This document shows positions 7,867 to 17,025 of a stretch of DNA of 46,520 nucleotides, one piece after another (within the stretch, counting starts at the first letter, position 1; every line of letters starts with the position of its first letter). Location of the stretch: contig JAEORJ010000097.1 of the NCBI GenBank assembly GCA_016840945.1, positions 1 through 46,520 of the forward strand, given 5' to 3'. The stretch is from Candidatus Gerdarchaeota archaeon. GTDB taxonomy: Archaea; Asgardarchaeota; Heimdallarchaeia; JABLTI01. The notes beneath the pieces are model-generated. The model searched no databases and was not told where the DNA came from. It worked only from the letters and a program-made list of their open reading frames with translations. The translations under genes and the position numbers were made by a program.

Positions 7867-9315
7867 TTATAAATCAAGTTTCGTTTTAAAATCAAAATCC
7901 TTGTATAGCATTATCTTCGATAAATCATTAATTATATCCTTTGCTAATGAAGTTCCAGGGTATTTTGATATTAACTTTTCAGCTTGTTCTTTTGCTCTGT
8001 CACCAATTGTCTTCCGACCGTTTTGTATCCATTCTTCATTGGTTGAACGATCAATAACTTTACTTGGTATATATTGCTCCTCTCTGAACCATTTTAGAGT
8101 ATGATCATGAGCTAACAAATGAGTTGTTTTATCATCAAATAACTTTAGCAAATTCTTTGCTATTGGTTCATCCCTTTGTTCAATTCCTCGTATGAATTTG
8201 TAAACCATACCGCAAATTTCGTTATCAATCACAACTTTCTGGATACTTTGTGTAGTCTCAAAATCTATCATCCCAGCACCAGAGATCATATTAACTCCTT
8301 TAGCGCCAGCCAATAATGCTCCCATACCAGTTTCGAAACCTGTTTGAGCATCAAGGATTTTTGCATCTGACATTCCTAAATAAGCATGAGTTGGTAGATT
8401 GAGGTATTTACCAATTTCAACATACCCTAAATCTAAAAGCATAGTGTCAATAGAACCCATAGGAGTTGTCCCTTTACGCATATCAAATACTGCAGGTGAT
8501 CCTCCCCAGACAATAGGTGCACCGGGGGAAACTAATTGAGTAATTACGATACCAGCTAATGTTTCAGCTGCATGTTGAACTATCGCTCCAAGAATTGTTA
8601 CTGGGGCATTTGCACCTGTCATTGGCATGGAAACAAATTCTGAAGGAATGCCATATTTAGCAGCATCAATTATACTTTGACAAGTTAAATCACTCCACTT
8701 CAATGGTGGTGATGGGCAAGCATCAAAAATAGCTAATGGTTTTTTACGGAGTTCTTCTTCCCCTCCTCGAATACAAACCAATAGGTCTTTCATTATCTTA
8801 AATGACTCTTTAATAAATGTACCAGTAATAACAGGCTTATTTGAGTAAATAAGAGCTAAATATAATCTATATCTATCAGCGACTTCTTCATGAACATCTG
8901 AACAGATTATTGAAGTGCTTTGTGCTTTGATATTTTCTAATTGATCAACTACTTTTGTAAAATTAATGAAATCTTTTGTCTCACCAAGGCGAATTTCATT
9001 TGTTTCAACATCTAACACATTAAGAGCTGCTGAACCAGGATCAAAACAAATATTATCACCACCTAATGTTGTGACTTCTTTACCCTCGCGATTATATAAT
9101 TTGAAACTTGTTGGGGTGCTCTTTAATGATTTTTTCACAAGATCTTGTGGAATTTGTGCTCTCCTTTTTTCATCAATATTAATACCTGCTTTCGCTAATA
9201 TTTCTGTTGCTTCTTTATTTTCTACAAAAATGCCAATTTCATCCAATATTTCAAGTGCTTCTTGAAACACCTTTTCTTTTAACTCATTTTCCAAAATATT
9301 AATTACTGGTCTCAT
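7867..9315 (-). CDS. MttB-superfamily (trimethylamine/glycine-betaine type) corrinoid methyltransferase, non-pyrrolysine
   Basis: MttB-family enzymes move a methyl group from a methylated amine to Co(I) on a corrinoid protein. The protein covers the full family length and carries the characteristic Gly- and Ser-rich barrel blocks, for example FVSMPMTGANAPVTILG, VWGGSPAVFD and AYLGMSDAKILDAQTGFETG. There is no in-frame TAG, so the pyrrolysine of true MttB is absent. That is usual for the betaine- or proline-betaine-type members. The start is taken as ATG 9315; a GTG at 9324 would add three residues. It is the last gene of the corrinoid operon, 97 bases after the activation-protein gene. The methyl donor is unknown. 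Confidence 0.88.
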   Translation of the reverse strand: MRPVINILENELKEKVFQEALEILDEIGIFVENKEATEILAKAGINIDEKRRAQIPQDLVKKSLKSTPTSFKLYNREGKEVTTLGGDNICFDPGSAALNVLDVETNEIRLGETKDFINFTKVVDQLENIKAQSTSIICSDVHEEVADRYRLYLALIYSNKPVITGTFIKESFKIMKDLLVCIRGGEEELRKKPLAIFDACPSPPLKWSDLTCQSIIDAAKYGIPSEFVSMPMTGANAPVTILGAIVQHAAETLAGIVITQLVSPGAPIVWGGSPAVFDMRKGTTPMGSIDTMLLDLGYVEIGKYLNLPTHAYLGMSDAKILDAQTGFETGMGALLAGAKGVNMISGAGMIDFETTQSIQKVVIDNEICGMVYKFIRGIEQRDEPIAKNLLKLFDDKTTHLLAHDHTLKWFREEQYIPSKVIDRSTNEEWIQNGRKTIGDRAKEQAEKLISKYPGTSLAKDIINDLSKIMLYKDFDFKTKLDL

Positions 9316-9412
9316 TTTTTTCACTCGCTTTTTTTTTCATTAATTTATAATTAATTTTTCATAAAATATTTTTTGTTTACAGTTTTGTTTATTGTTTTTT
9401 TATTTGTAACGC

Positions 9413-10063
9413 TTAGTTTTTGCGATATGCACAATCAATTTTATTGCATGTCTCGCACTCACGTATCCCTAATTCTTTATCTACATTATCACCAATATTT
9501 ACAGCAAATGAAACTGATTTTCTAGGGATCATCATCATTGATGAACTCAGTTTAACATCAATTTCCTCTGCTGGAAGAAGCCTGAAAATAATTTTTTGCC
9601 CTTTTGCTAGAGTCCATTGGCAATAACCAGGACTAAATCGATATGTGAAATCTTTCCCCTTAAACTCTTTTTCCAGCTTTACCTTGATTTGTTGATCAAC
9701 TATCGATGCCGTTTCTTCAGCAGCTTCTGATGCAATAGAATCAAGAATGACTCCTTGGGCAAGATTTCCCTCATCCATTAATTTGGAAATTCTAGTTTCG
9801 AGTTCAATTCCTATAGTACAAATTGCTAGTATAGTTTTTTCTGATCGTTTAAATAGAAACCCTGGAGCAAGGGAGCTGCTTTCAAAAACCTCATATATTG
9901 CACGGGGGTGAATTAATTTTCGTGCTTCAATTTTCAATGTTTCAATATCTTGTAATAATTTTAATGGTGTCTTTTTATCTTGCTTGTTAGCTTTCTCACT
10001 TCGCAATAATTTGACAATATTATCAGTATTGAGTTGTAATGGAAAACCATCAAGTTTTGGCAA
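9413..10063 (-). CDS. Stand-alone MetH-type cobalamin activation domain protein
   Basis: This resembles the C-terminal activation domain of B12-dependent methionine synthase, which supports reductive remethylation of oxidised Co(II) cobalamin. The diagnostic block runs FSPGYCQW, then LLPAEEIDVKLSSSMMMIPRKSVSF at roughly 145-185, including the SMMM-PRKS signature. The C-terminus has three clustered cysteines (CETCNKIDC) that could bind metal or a cluster. The N-terminal 60 residues are a helical extension. It lies 5 bases downstream of the homocysteine methyltransferase gene, so the operon encodes methionine synthase modules as separate polypeptides. ATG 10063 is the start. Confidence 0.85.
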   Translation of the reverse strand: MPKLDGFPLQLNTDNIVKLLRSEKANKQDKKTPLKLLQDIETLKIEARKLIHPRAIYEVFESSSLAPGFLFKRSEKTILAICTIGIELETRISKLMDEGNLAQGVILDSIASEAAEETASIVDQQIKVKLEKEFKGKDFTYRFSPGYCQWTLAKGQKIIFRLLPAEEIDVKLSSSMMMIPRKSVSFAVNIGDNVDKELGIRECETCNKIDCAYRKN

Positions 10064-10068
10064 GAAAA

Positions 10069-10953
10069 TTACTCCTTTAATTTTTGAGCTATTAGTTTAA
10101 TGTATTCAGGGCTAGTACCACAACAACCACCAACAATTTTCGCTCCTTTATCAACCATTTGTAGAATATCTTTAGCAAAATCCTTCGGTGTTGTTGGGTA
10201 GATTGTATTTCCATCAATTAATTCAGGTCGGCCTGCGTTTGGTTTAACACTAATAGGCAAAGACGTTTGTTGTTTGAGTAATGGTACTAAATCTACCATT
10301 TCATCACTACCAATTGTGCAATTTCCCCCAATAACATTTGCTCCTGCATTTTCGAGTGATTTCACACATTGTTCAACAGTATTACCCATTATGGTAAAAT
10401 AACCACGTTTTGTCTTTTGATATGTTATAGAAGCAAAGATAGGCATATCGGAATTCCTTCTGATAGCTTTTACAGCTGCTTCAGCTTCTTTGATATCAAC
10501 CATAGTTTCAACAAAAAAGAAATCTACATTTGCTTGAGTTAAAAATTCAGCTTGTTCTCTAAAAGTTTCCTCAAAACCATTAATAGTAAATTTACCAACA
10601 GGTGGTAAAAATTCCCCTGTTGGACCTATATCTCCTGCAACATAACCATTTTTTGGGCAAATAGCTCTAGCATTTTCAACTGCTTTTTTATTGTACTCTT
10701 CAACAAATTCTCCATGTTTATGTTTTCCAAGTTTAACTCGAGTCCCCCCAAAAGTATTTGTAAGAATAGCATCAGAACCACTCAAGAAATAATTTTTTTG
10801 CAATTCTTGAATAATTTGAGGTCTTTCGATGTTCCAACTTTCAGGTGGCTTACCAGCAGGTAGACCTGCTGCAATAAGCGCAGATCCCATTGCTCCATCA
10901 AGGATTACTATCCTTTCTTGAATGAGTTCTAATATTGATTTTTTATCAGACAA
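10069..10953 (-). CDS. Homocysteine S-methyltransferase family protein (MetH N-domain type)
   Basis: This is a zinc-dependent barrel that transfers a methyl group to homocysteine to give methionine. The N-terminal motif ILDGAMGSAL at 17-26 and the zinc ligands C212 (GGNC) and C277-C278 (GGCCGTSP) are all present. The length of 294 residues corresponds to the first module of MetH. It sits 11 bases downstream of the corrinoid protein gene and 5 bases upstream of the activation protein gene. The methyl group is therefore probably taken from the methyl-corrinoid protein encoded next door, rather than from methylfolate within one polypeptide. Confidence 0.9.
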   Translation of the reverse strand: MSDKKSILELIQERIVILDGAMGSALIAAGLPAGKPPESWNIERPQIIQELQKNYFLSGSDAILTNTFGGTRVKLGKHKHGEFVEEYNKKAVENARAICPKNGYVAGDIGPTGEFLPPVGKFTINGFEETFREQAEFLTQANVDFFFVETMVDIKEAEAAVKAIRRNSDMPIFASITYQKTKRGYFTIMGNTVEQCVKSLENAGANVIGGNCTIGSDEMVDLVPLLKQQTSLPISVKPNAGRPELIDGNTIYPTTPKDFAKDILQMVDKGAKIVGGCCGTSPEYIKLIAQKLKE

Positions 10954-10964
10954 AAAAATCCGCC

Positions 10965-11606
10965 TTAAACATTCAATATTTTTCTAGCTAGCTTTACAGC
11001 GCTTACAGCATTTTCAGCTGAACCGTCGGCACCGATATCATCTACCCATTTTTTCGTAACAGGAGCTCCACCTATGAGGATTTTGAATTTATCACGTATT
11101 TTTCTTTCTTTTAAGATATCAATTAGTTTTTTCTGACCAACCATAGTTGTTGTTAAAAGAGCTGAAATGCATATTAGTTGGGCATCAACTTCAAGTGCTG
11201 TATCAATAAATGATTCAATAGGCACATCAGCACCTAAATCGTAAACTTCAAATCCCTCAGCTGAAAGCATTGCAGCTACTAATGTTTTACCAATATCATG
11301 AATATCTCCATGTATAGTTCCAATGACAACTTTGCCAAGTATTCTTGCTTCTTTTCCTTCAGCTAATTTAGGCGTAAGAATAGCCATAGCTGCTTTCATA
11401 GCTTCAGCACTTCTCATTAATTCTGGTAAGAACATTTCTCCTTCTTCAAAGAGATCACCAACTTCTCTAATTGCTTCTGAAAAAGCATTAATAATATTGT
11501 TAACATCAATGTTCTTAGCTAGAGCATCTTTTGCTAGTGATTCAGCTTCAGAGATATCACCATTCATAATTGCTTCTTTATACTCGCTTGATATACCCAT
11601 TTTCAT
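10965..11606 (-). CDS. Corrinoid (B12)-binding methyl carrier protein, MttC/MtbC type
   Basis: A four-helix cap (about 1-85) is followed by a B12-binding Rossmann domain. The cobalt-ligand motif is DIHDIG at 101-106, with His103 as lower axial ligand. The matching ISALLTTTM and GGAPV blocks follow. The length of 213 residues is standard for the one-carbon corrinoid proteins. It is the first gene of the minus-strand operon and precedes homocysteine methyltransferase, the activation protein and the MttB-like methyltransferase. It would shuttle the methyl group between the MttB-like donor enzyme and homocysteine. Confidence 0.93.
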   Translation of the reverse strand: MKMGISSEYKEAIMNGDISEAESLAKDALAKNIDVNNIINAFSEAIREVGDLFEEGEMFLPELMRSAEAMKAAMAILTPKLAEGKEARILGKVVIGTIHGDIHDIGKTLVAAMLSAEGFEVYDLGADVPIESFIDTALEVDAQLICISALLTTTMVGQKKLIDILKERKIRDKFKILIGGAPVTKKWVDDIGADGSAENAVSAVKLARKILNV

Positions 11607-11735
11607 TACCTTTGAATTATTATTTGAATTAATAATCTGTTACTTTAGTTCTTTACAAATGAATACAAACAGAATTATTTAGACTTTCCTTAAATCAACT
11701 AAAAATAACCTTATAAGAATTAATGAATTAGATAA

Positions 11736-12488
11736 TCATTTTTCCTTTAATTTTTCAATGAAATCAAGAACCATTTGATCAATCGAACTAAAACCAAGAA
11801 TTATTGATAATTCATCAAGTATTTTATAGGCTAAATCTCTGATTTCTTTACAGGCATCATTTTGGTAGATGTCATAAAGAATCGGGATAAATTTCACATC
11901 ATCATGTTTGCCCATTGCTCTAGTAGCAATTAATCGTAGTTTTTCAGGAAACTCAGGTTGAGTATATTTCTTTAACAATTCTTTAGATTCTGGTTTAGTA
12001 AAGGAACCAATTATTTCAAGTAAGCATTCTTGTAGCTGTTCTTCATTTTGTTTCTTAAGATTAGTAATACAGCTGCTAAGAATTGAGTCATCTCTAAGGA
12101 AAATTATTGTTGATGTAAGTACGTCTTTTACCTGTTTGTCCTTCTCCTCTAATAGTATCACTAGAATGTCAAGAGCATTGATTTTATCACCAAAAAATCG
12201 TAATCCACCAGCAGCGTTTATTCTCGTTTGTAAATCCTTTTCTTCCTTTAATGCTGATAAAAGAATAGGTAATACTTCATCCCCTCCTAGTAACGCTAGA
12301 GAAAGTATAATACCTCTTCGAACAGCAATGTCTTTTTCAGTTTTTAAAAGATCAATCAAAGGTTGAACAGCGGTTTTATTCATACATCTACCAAGAGTTT
12401 CGACCGCATTTAAACGAACATTAGGATTAGGATTATCTAATAAAGCAATGTTCTTTTTAATAGGGCATTCAAGACTCAACCTAACCAC
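11736..12488 (-). CDS. HEAT-repeat protein
   Basis: The protein is built from about six helical repeats of 30-37 residues. Examples are PNVRLNAVETLGRCMNKTAVQPLIDLL, IAVRRGIILSLALLGGDEVLPILLSAL and LQTRINAAGGLRFFGDKINALDILVILL. This is the PBS-lyase/HEAT pattern, a protein-protein interaction solenoid. No catalytic motif is visible. The start is GTG 12488 with only a weak upstream signal. It is not clearly in an operon: 129 bases separate its stop from the corrinoid gene start, and the upstream gene is divergent. The partner is unknown. Confidence 0.82.
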   Translation of the reverse strand: MVRLSLECPIKKNIALLDNPNPNVRLNAVETLGRCMNKTAVQPLIDLLKTEKDIAVRRGIILSLALLGGDEVLPILLSALKEEKDLQTRINAAGGLRFFGDKINALDILVILLEEKDKQVKDVLTSTIIFLRDDSILSSCITNLKKQNEEQLQECLLEIIGSFTKPESKELLKKYTQPEFPEKLRLIATRAMGKHDDVKFIPILYDIYQNDACKEIRDLAYKILDELSIILGFSSIDQMVLDFIEKLKEK

Positions 12489-12671
12489 AAGTTGATGATG
12501 TTTTACATGATATTTTTAATCTATGCTTAAAAACGTTAAAATCTACGAGTTTATTTGTCTATTTATTTAAAATACACAAAATTTTGATATAGTAATAAGG
12601 AAAAATATTATCGAGATATTCTAGAAATCATTGATGGTAAATAGGACTTGTCGATTAGGATTTGATAACAT

Positions 12672-14408
12672 ATGGCAGATGATAATGTAGAGAAAGTAAA
12701 GAAAGAGATTATAGTACAATATGAAAAAATGACTCCAAAATCAAAAGAAGTCTTCAAAGAAGCTCAAAAATGGTTACCCGGTGGTGGCACCAGAAATATC
12801 ACTTATTACTACCCTTATCCATTTTATGTAGCAAAAGGTGAAGGTAATTATCTCATAGATATAGATGGGAATAAGTATATCGATGTTCAAAACAATATGA
12901 GTGTTTTACTTCATGGGCATTCTCCTCAGAAAATTACTGAAGCAATACAAAAACAAGCTGCTGAAGGGACAGCTCATAATGCACCAATTAAGGCTCAATA
13001 TGAATTAGCAAAAATGATCTGTGAGAGAGTTCCATCAATTGAGAAAATTAGATTCTGTAATTCTGGTACTGAAGCAACTATGTTCGCTATGCGAGCTGCT
13101 AGAGAATTTACAGGGAAAGATGGAATAATTCTAACAGATGGATGCTACCATGGAAGTCATGATTATGTAGAAGTTAATTTTGATGCCGCATTACTAGCTG
13201 AAGGGATGCCAAAACCAACCACTGAGAAAGGTGTTCCTAATGCAATATTAAAGGACATTTATGTGGTACCATTTAATGATTTAAAAGCAGTTGAAAAGAT
13301 AATGAAAAAACATCACAAGAAAATCGCAGCAATGATACTTGAACCATTAATGGGTTTTGCTGGTGGTGTGTTAGCAACAACTGAATACCTTAAAGGATTG
13401 CGAGAATTAACTAAAAAATATAATATATTGTTAATTTTTGATGAAGTTATTACTTTCCGATTATCAAGTGGTGGATATCAAAAAACTGTTGGTGTAATCC
13501 CAGATATCACTGCTCTTGGTAAAACAATTGGTGGAGGATTACCTGTTGGTGCATTTGGTGGTAGGAAGGAAATCATGGATCAATTTGACCCCACAAAGGA
13601 TGATTTCATAATGCATTCTGGAACCTTTAGTGGTAATGCTATGACGATGGTCGCTGGAAAAGTAGCACTAGAGATGTATGATGAAGTGGCCATTGAACGT
13701 TTAACCAAATTAAGCGATAGATTGCGAAAAGGCTTACGAGAAATAATGGACTCATTAGATATCAAGTGTTACGTTGGTGGTGTACAATCATTAACTTATA
13801 TTCAATTCCCAGATACTATTGCGATGGATAAAAAAGAGATTTCTTATAATACTATTCCTTATCTTGAACTATCGAAGTATCTTAGAATGGCTATGGCAAT
13901 AAATGGTTTGTATGGTATCTCGAGAGGAGTAATTGGTTTCTTACTATCAACAGCAGTAACTGAGGAGCTAATTGATGATATTCTTGTGCGTTTCAAAAAG
14001 ACGATGGAAATGGTTTTACCAATATATGAAGAACTCAAACCATATCAAGGCTTTTCAGGTATAATCTTTTCAATGCTAAAATCATTGAATGCCAATAAAG
14101 AATTTAAAACTAATTTTGCAGCTGATGATTACACATTATTATTAGTAGCAAAAGATGATTCAACTGCTGTCAAGCTTATAGTTAAAAACGGACAAATAAC
14201 ATTCATCCCAGTAAAGAACACTAAAGAAGACATTAAAAATGAAATGATGGACTGTAATGGCACGTTAATAACTTCAAGACCAATCTTCTTTGCTTTAGCT
14301 ATGGGAAAAATAAATCCACTTGTAGCGATATTAAAAGGAAAATTACGTATCAAAGGCATGAAATATGTAAAGAAATTTACAAATTATTTTGGACTGTTGA
14401 AAAAATAA
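12672..14408 (+). CDS. Class III aminotransferase (GSA-aminomutase-like) fused to an SCP2 sterol-carrier-like domain
   Basis: Residues 1 to about 455 form a PLP fold I, class III enzyme resembling glutamate-1-semialdehyde aminomutase and its relatives. NSGTEA lies at 130-135, the cofactor Asp in FDEV at 256-259, and the Schiff-base Lys is K284 in ALGKTIGGGLPVG. Residues about 470-578 add a second domain that reads like SCP2: VKLIVKNGQITFIP, then ALAMGKINPLVAILKGKLRIKGM and a C-terminal helix. SCP2 domains bind lipids or acyl-CoA. The fusion suggests an amino-lipid or acyl substrate, but that is inference. The gene has its own start region and no close co-directional partner upstream. Confidence 0.85.
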   Translation: MADDNVEKVKKEIIVQYEKMTPKSKEVFKEAQKWLPGGGTRNITYYYPYPFYVAKGEGNYLIDIDGNKYIDVQNNMSVLLHGHSPQKITEAIQKQAAEGTAHNAPIKAQYELAKMICERVPSIEKIRFCNSGTEATMFAMRAAREFTGKDGIILTDGCYHGSHDYVEVNFDAALLAEGMPKPTTEKGVPNAILKDIYVVPFNDLKAVEKIMKKHHKKIAAMILEPLMGFAGGVLATTEYLKGLRELTKKYNILLIFDEVITFRLSSGGYQKTVGVIPDITALGKTIGGGLPVGAFGGRKEIMDQFDPTKDDFIMHSGTFSGNAMTMVAGKVALEMYDEVAIERLTKLSDRLRKGLREIMDSLDIKCYVGGVQSLTYIQFPDTIAMDKKEISYNTIPYLELSKYLRMAMAINGLYGISRGVIGFLLSTAVTEELIDDILVRFKKTMEMVLPIYEELKPYQGFSGIIFSMLKSLNANKEFKTNFAADDYTLLLVAKDDSTAVKLIVKNGQITFIPVKNTKEDIKNEMMDCNGTLITSRPIFFALAMGKINPLVAILKGKLRIKGMKYVKKFTNYFGLLKK

Positions 14409-14513
14409 CAGCTCCATTTTTTATTTTTCTTAAATTAAAATTAAAGTTGATTTTAAATAACACTAATTCTGTTCCATATGTAATATCTTACAGATTAAAT
14501 AATTGGTGAAATA

Positions 14514-15254
14514 ATGAACAGACACTTCAAAAAAGATGTAAAAAGATTATTTTCAAAAGTTAATGATCTTTCTAAAAAAATTTATTCTGAAAATCAATTG
14601 AAAGATTTGCCTGAACCTGTTGTTAGATACTTTAAATTTGCTCTTAAAAATGGCACTAAGTATCTCTCTACTGTTAGAATTAAGCATGGAGGAACATTCA
14701 ACCTAAATGATAAATGGGTTAATATTACAGGCGAGGAATATTTTAGAATGGATGAGCCTGGTTTTACTTGGAAAGGAAAAGTTCCATTAGTTGTTGCATA
14801 TGATAAATATCTAAATGGTAAGGGCAAATTGGTTATAAAATTATTAAATATCATAACACTAGATTCAAAAGAAGGTCATGAAATCGACCAAGGGGAATTG
14901 TTACGTTGGTTAGGAGAAGCTCCTTGCTACACAACAGCTTTATTGCCTTCTGATAAAATCCAATGGGAAGCCATTGATACAAAATCAGCCAAAATTATCT
15001 TGAAACATAACGATTTAACAGTAAGTGGAATCTTTACTTTTAGTGATAAAGGGGAGATTTTGCGATTTGAAGCGAAACGTTTCAAAGAAGATATTCTAGA
15101 GGATTGGATTGGCTATTATCATGATTTCAGAGAAGTCAATGGTATAAAAGTGCCTTTCGAATTTGATGCTGTATGGTTTATTGATTCTAAAGAAAAACCC
15201 TATGCAAAGTTCGTTATAAATGAAATCAATTTTGATACCCCTGAATTTTTTTAG
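14514..15254 (+). CDS. DUF6544-like protein
   Basis: The N-terminal phrase LPEPVVRYFKFALKNG, followed by a beta-rich region with GEEYFRMDEPGFTWKGK, matches the pattern of the DUF6544 (DUF6920) proteins found in bacteria and archaea. Later there is a conserved-looking WLGEAPCYTTALLPSDKIQWE segment and a GIKVPFEFDAVWF strand region. The family has no established function; the fold is probably lipocalin- or LolA-like, which is a guess. No signal peptide is evident. The gene follows the aminotransferase-SCP2 gene by 105 bases on the same strand and could share a lipid-related role with it. Confidence 0.7.
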   Translation: MNRHFKKDVKRLFSKVNDLSKKIYSENQLKDLPEPVVRYFKFALKNGTKYLSTVRIKHGGTFNLNDKWVNITGEEYFRMDEPGFTWKGKVPLVVAYDKYLNGKGKLVIKLLNIITLDSKEGHEIDQGELLRWLGEAPCYTTALLPSDKIQWEAIDTKSAKIILKHNDLTVSGIFTFSDKGEILRFEAKRFKEDILEDWIGYYHDFREVNGIKVPFEFDAVWFIDSKEKPYAKFVINEINFDTPEFF

Positions 15255-15294
15255 GCGATATCTTATCATAAGTAATCAGTTAATAGAAAAAATT

Positions 15295-15316
15295 GGGTGG
15301 AAGTGCATTTCTACCC
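15295..15316. terminator. Stem-loop between convergent genes
   Basis: GGGTGGAA pairs imperfectly with TTTCTACCC around a short loop. It lies between the stops of the DUF6544-like gene and the acetamidase/formamidase gene, a position that suits bidirectional termination. Confidence 0.45.
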
Positions 15317-15325
15317 TTAATATAT

Positions 15326-16222
15326 CTAATGAAAAATACTCTTAGATAAAACAGCTCTAACACCAGGGGTGACATCAACAAATTGACTTACTCTAATATC
15401 AACAGCACAGCTACAAAGTGCGTAGGCTTCTTCTCGAGTGAGGTTCTTCTCAAAAACCAGCCAATCAATCATATCTCGTAAAGCAATTTTAGCAGCTTCA
15501 TCAGTCGTCTCAGCCCAAGCAGTAGTCATAAAGAATTCATCTGTTTCATATTGAGGGCGTTTAATTTTCTTGTTTTTATTAACTGTCAGTTTAATTGTAA
15601 CATTAGCATCAATTTCAACAGCGGTACCACAAACTTCACCATCACCTTGAACAGCATGAACATCGCCTACTGCAAATAATGCTCCTTTAACAAAAATTGG
15701 CAAATAGATTGTTGTCCCAACTCCACAAGCTTTTGAGTCCATATTACCACCATACTCTTTAGGAATGAGGGTACCATGAGATCCTTCTGGTGGAGCAACA
15801 ATAATAGTTCCTGGAAAGGGATCTAACGGAATTTTCACTTTATCATTAAAAATCGCATATCCATCTTTAATTGGTATTATCCTAGTCCATGGTTCTGGGA
15901 ATTCATCAGCTAGAAAACCAAAATTGGGAATGATACAACATGAGCCTTGTTCTGCAAGATCAATCTTTTCAATGAAAACTTCCAAGGTGTCACCAGGTTC
16001 TGCTCCATTAATATAAACAGGTCCTGTTGCAGGATTGATATGCTCCATATCAAAATTAATTGGCAAATCATCTTTTGTTTTAATTACTTGATTGAAAGCA
16101 TCCCTACACTCAAATATTACTATGTCACCGGAATTGATAGTTAATACTGGTTCATTGGTTCTATCAGCTTTAAAGACTACATTTTTCATTGAGATTTTAT
16201 GTTTTGTTTTTTTATCTGGCAT
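15326..16222 (-). CDS. Acetamidase/formamidase family amidohydrolase
   Basis: The protein matches the FmdA/AmdA family, which hydrolyses short amides such as formamide or acetamide to the acid and ammonia. Family blocks visible are NPATGPVYINGAEPGDTLEV, the Cys-rich PNFG stretch, PPEGSHGTLIPKEYGGNMDSK and AVGDVHAVQGDGEVCGTAVEI. The last holds the His/Asp/Glu residues of the metal or active site. The length of 298 residues is typical of the short archaeal members. ATG 16222 is the start. It appears monocistronic and cytoplasmic. The actual substrate cannot be told. Confidence 0.9.
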   Translation of the reverse strand: MPDKKTKHKISMKNVVFKADRTNEPVLTINSGDIVIFECRDAFNQVIKTKDDLPINFDMEHINPATGPVYINGAEPGDTLEVFIEKIDLAEQGSCCIIPNFGFLADEFPEPWTRIIPIKDGYAIFNDKVKIPLDPFPGTIIVAPPEGSHGTLIPKEYGGNMDSKACGVGTTIYLPIFVKGALFAVGDVHAVQGDGEVCGTAVEIDANVTIKLTVNKNKKIKRPQYETDEFFMTTAWAETTDEAAKIALRDMIDWLVFEKNLTREEAYALCSCAVDIRVSQFVDVTPGVRAVLSKSIFH

Positions 16223-16405
16223 TTGCTATCCCTAATTTCCTAAGTTTTCCTTCCTTAAAATCATTATGTGAAGGTTTACAACATAAAAATATTGTCGGGT
16301 AACATTGCTTAGTCATTCAGTTAATTATAAATAATGAATGGTATGAAGTACGCTAAGTAACTATTGTAAATAGTTCATTAAAACAGGTTATGGAGTTAGA
16401 ACATA

Positions 16406-16969
16406 TTGGTAAGCGATATAGCATTCTACAGTGTATTAGGTGTGCTTGCTTTAGTCGTTGCTTTATTTATCGGGTTCTTTTTCTATGTGAAATCCATGAT
16501 GCCCGGCGCGTTATTAGGAGCGATTATGACTACATTGCATGCATCCCTATTTGGCTATGAATCAGCTTTAATTGAAATGATTGGCCCCCGAGGGTATCGC
16601 ACTCATGTCTATCCACAGATAGTCGAAACTATGAGAGACATGAAAGAACAATCCCCTCTTTTAGTAGAACTTTTCCAAAGTAAAAATATTGAAGAAGCTC
16701 TCAATCAATGGATGAAAGTTTTAGCTGAAGCTAAAGTAGTGAAAAACGGCACGGTAACTTTGAAAGAAGACGGCTCTTATGAAATACAAATTCCTCATTG
16801 TTTACTTTGTGATCCAATCCACAAGATGATTGGTGATCAGAAAGGAATCTGCCCAATGGCTCTAATATTATCAGCAGTAGGACATATTGCTGATGACACA
16901 AAAGAACCAGTTATTGAATACAGTACTTTTACTCCAACTGGAACAATTACTACTGTAAAATATGATTAA
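16406..16969 (+). CDS. Membrane-anchored protein with Cys-containing domain, possibly V4R-like
   Basis: An N-terminal transmembrane helix (about 8-30) is followed by a soluble domain of about 150 residues. That domain has a helical first half (PQIVETMRDMKEQSPLLVELFQ), two strands around GSYEIQIPHCLLCDPIHKM, and C-x2-C-x13-C (CLLCDPIHKMIGDQKGIC). The strand-CxxC...C pattern recalls V4R/hydrocarbon-binding sensor domains. That is a loose resemblance, and no family was firmly recognised. The start is TTG 16406 with a GGAG upstream. The longin-like gene begins about 55 bases later on the same strand and may be co-transcribed. Confidence 0.6.
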   Translation: MVSDIAFYSVLGVLALVVALFIGFFFYVKSMMPGALLGAIMTTLHASLFGYESALIEMIGPRGYRTHVYPQIVETMRDMKEQSPLLVELFQSKNIEEALNQWMKVLAEAKVVKNGTVTLKEDGSYEIQIPHCLLCDPIHKMIGDQKGICPMALILSAVGHIADDTKEPVIEYSTFTPTGTITTVKYD

Positions 16970-17025
16970 ATTAATAGCAAAGAAGAGTTCCCCAAAAAAA
17001 TTAGTCATTGTGTAAGGCGAGAAAA

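Noticed and set aside
7867..9315. Pyrrolysine in the MttB-like protein
   Set aside because: The whole family-length frame is open with no in-frame TAG.
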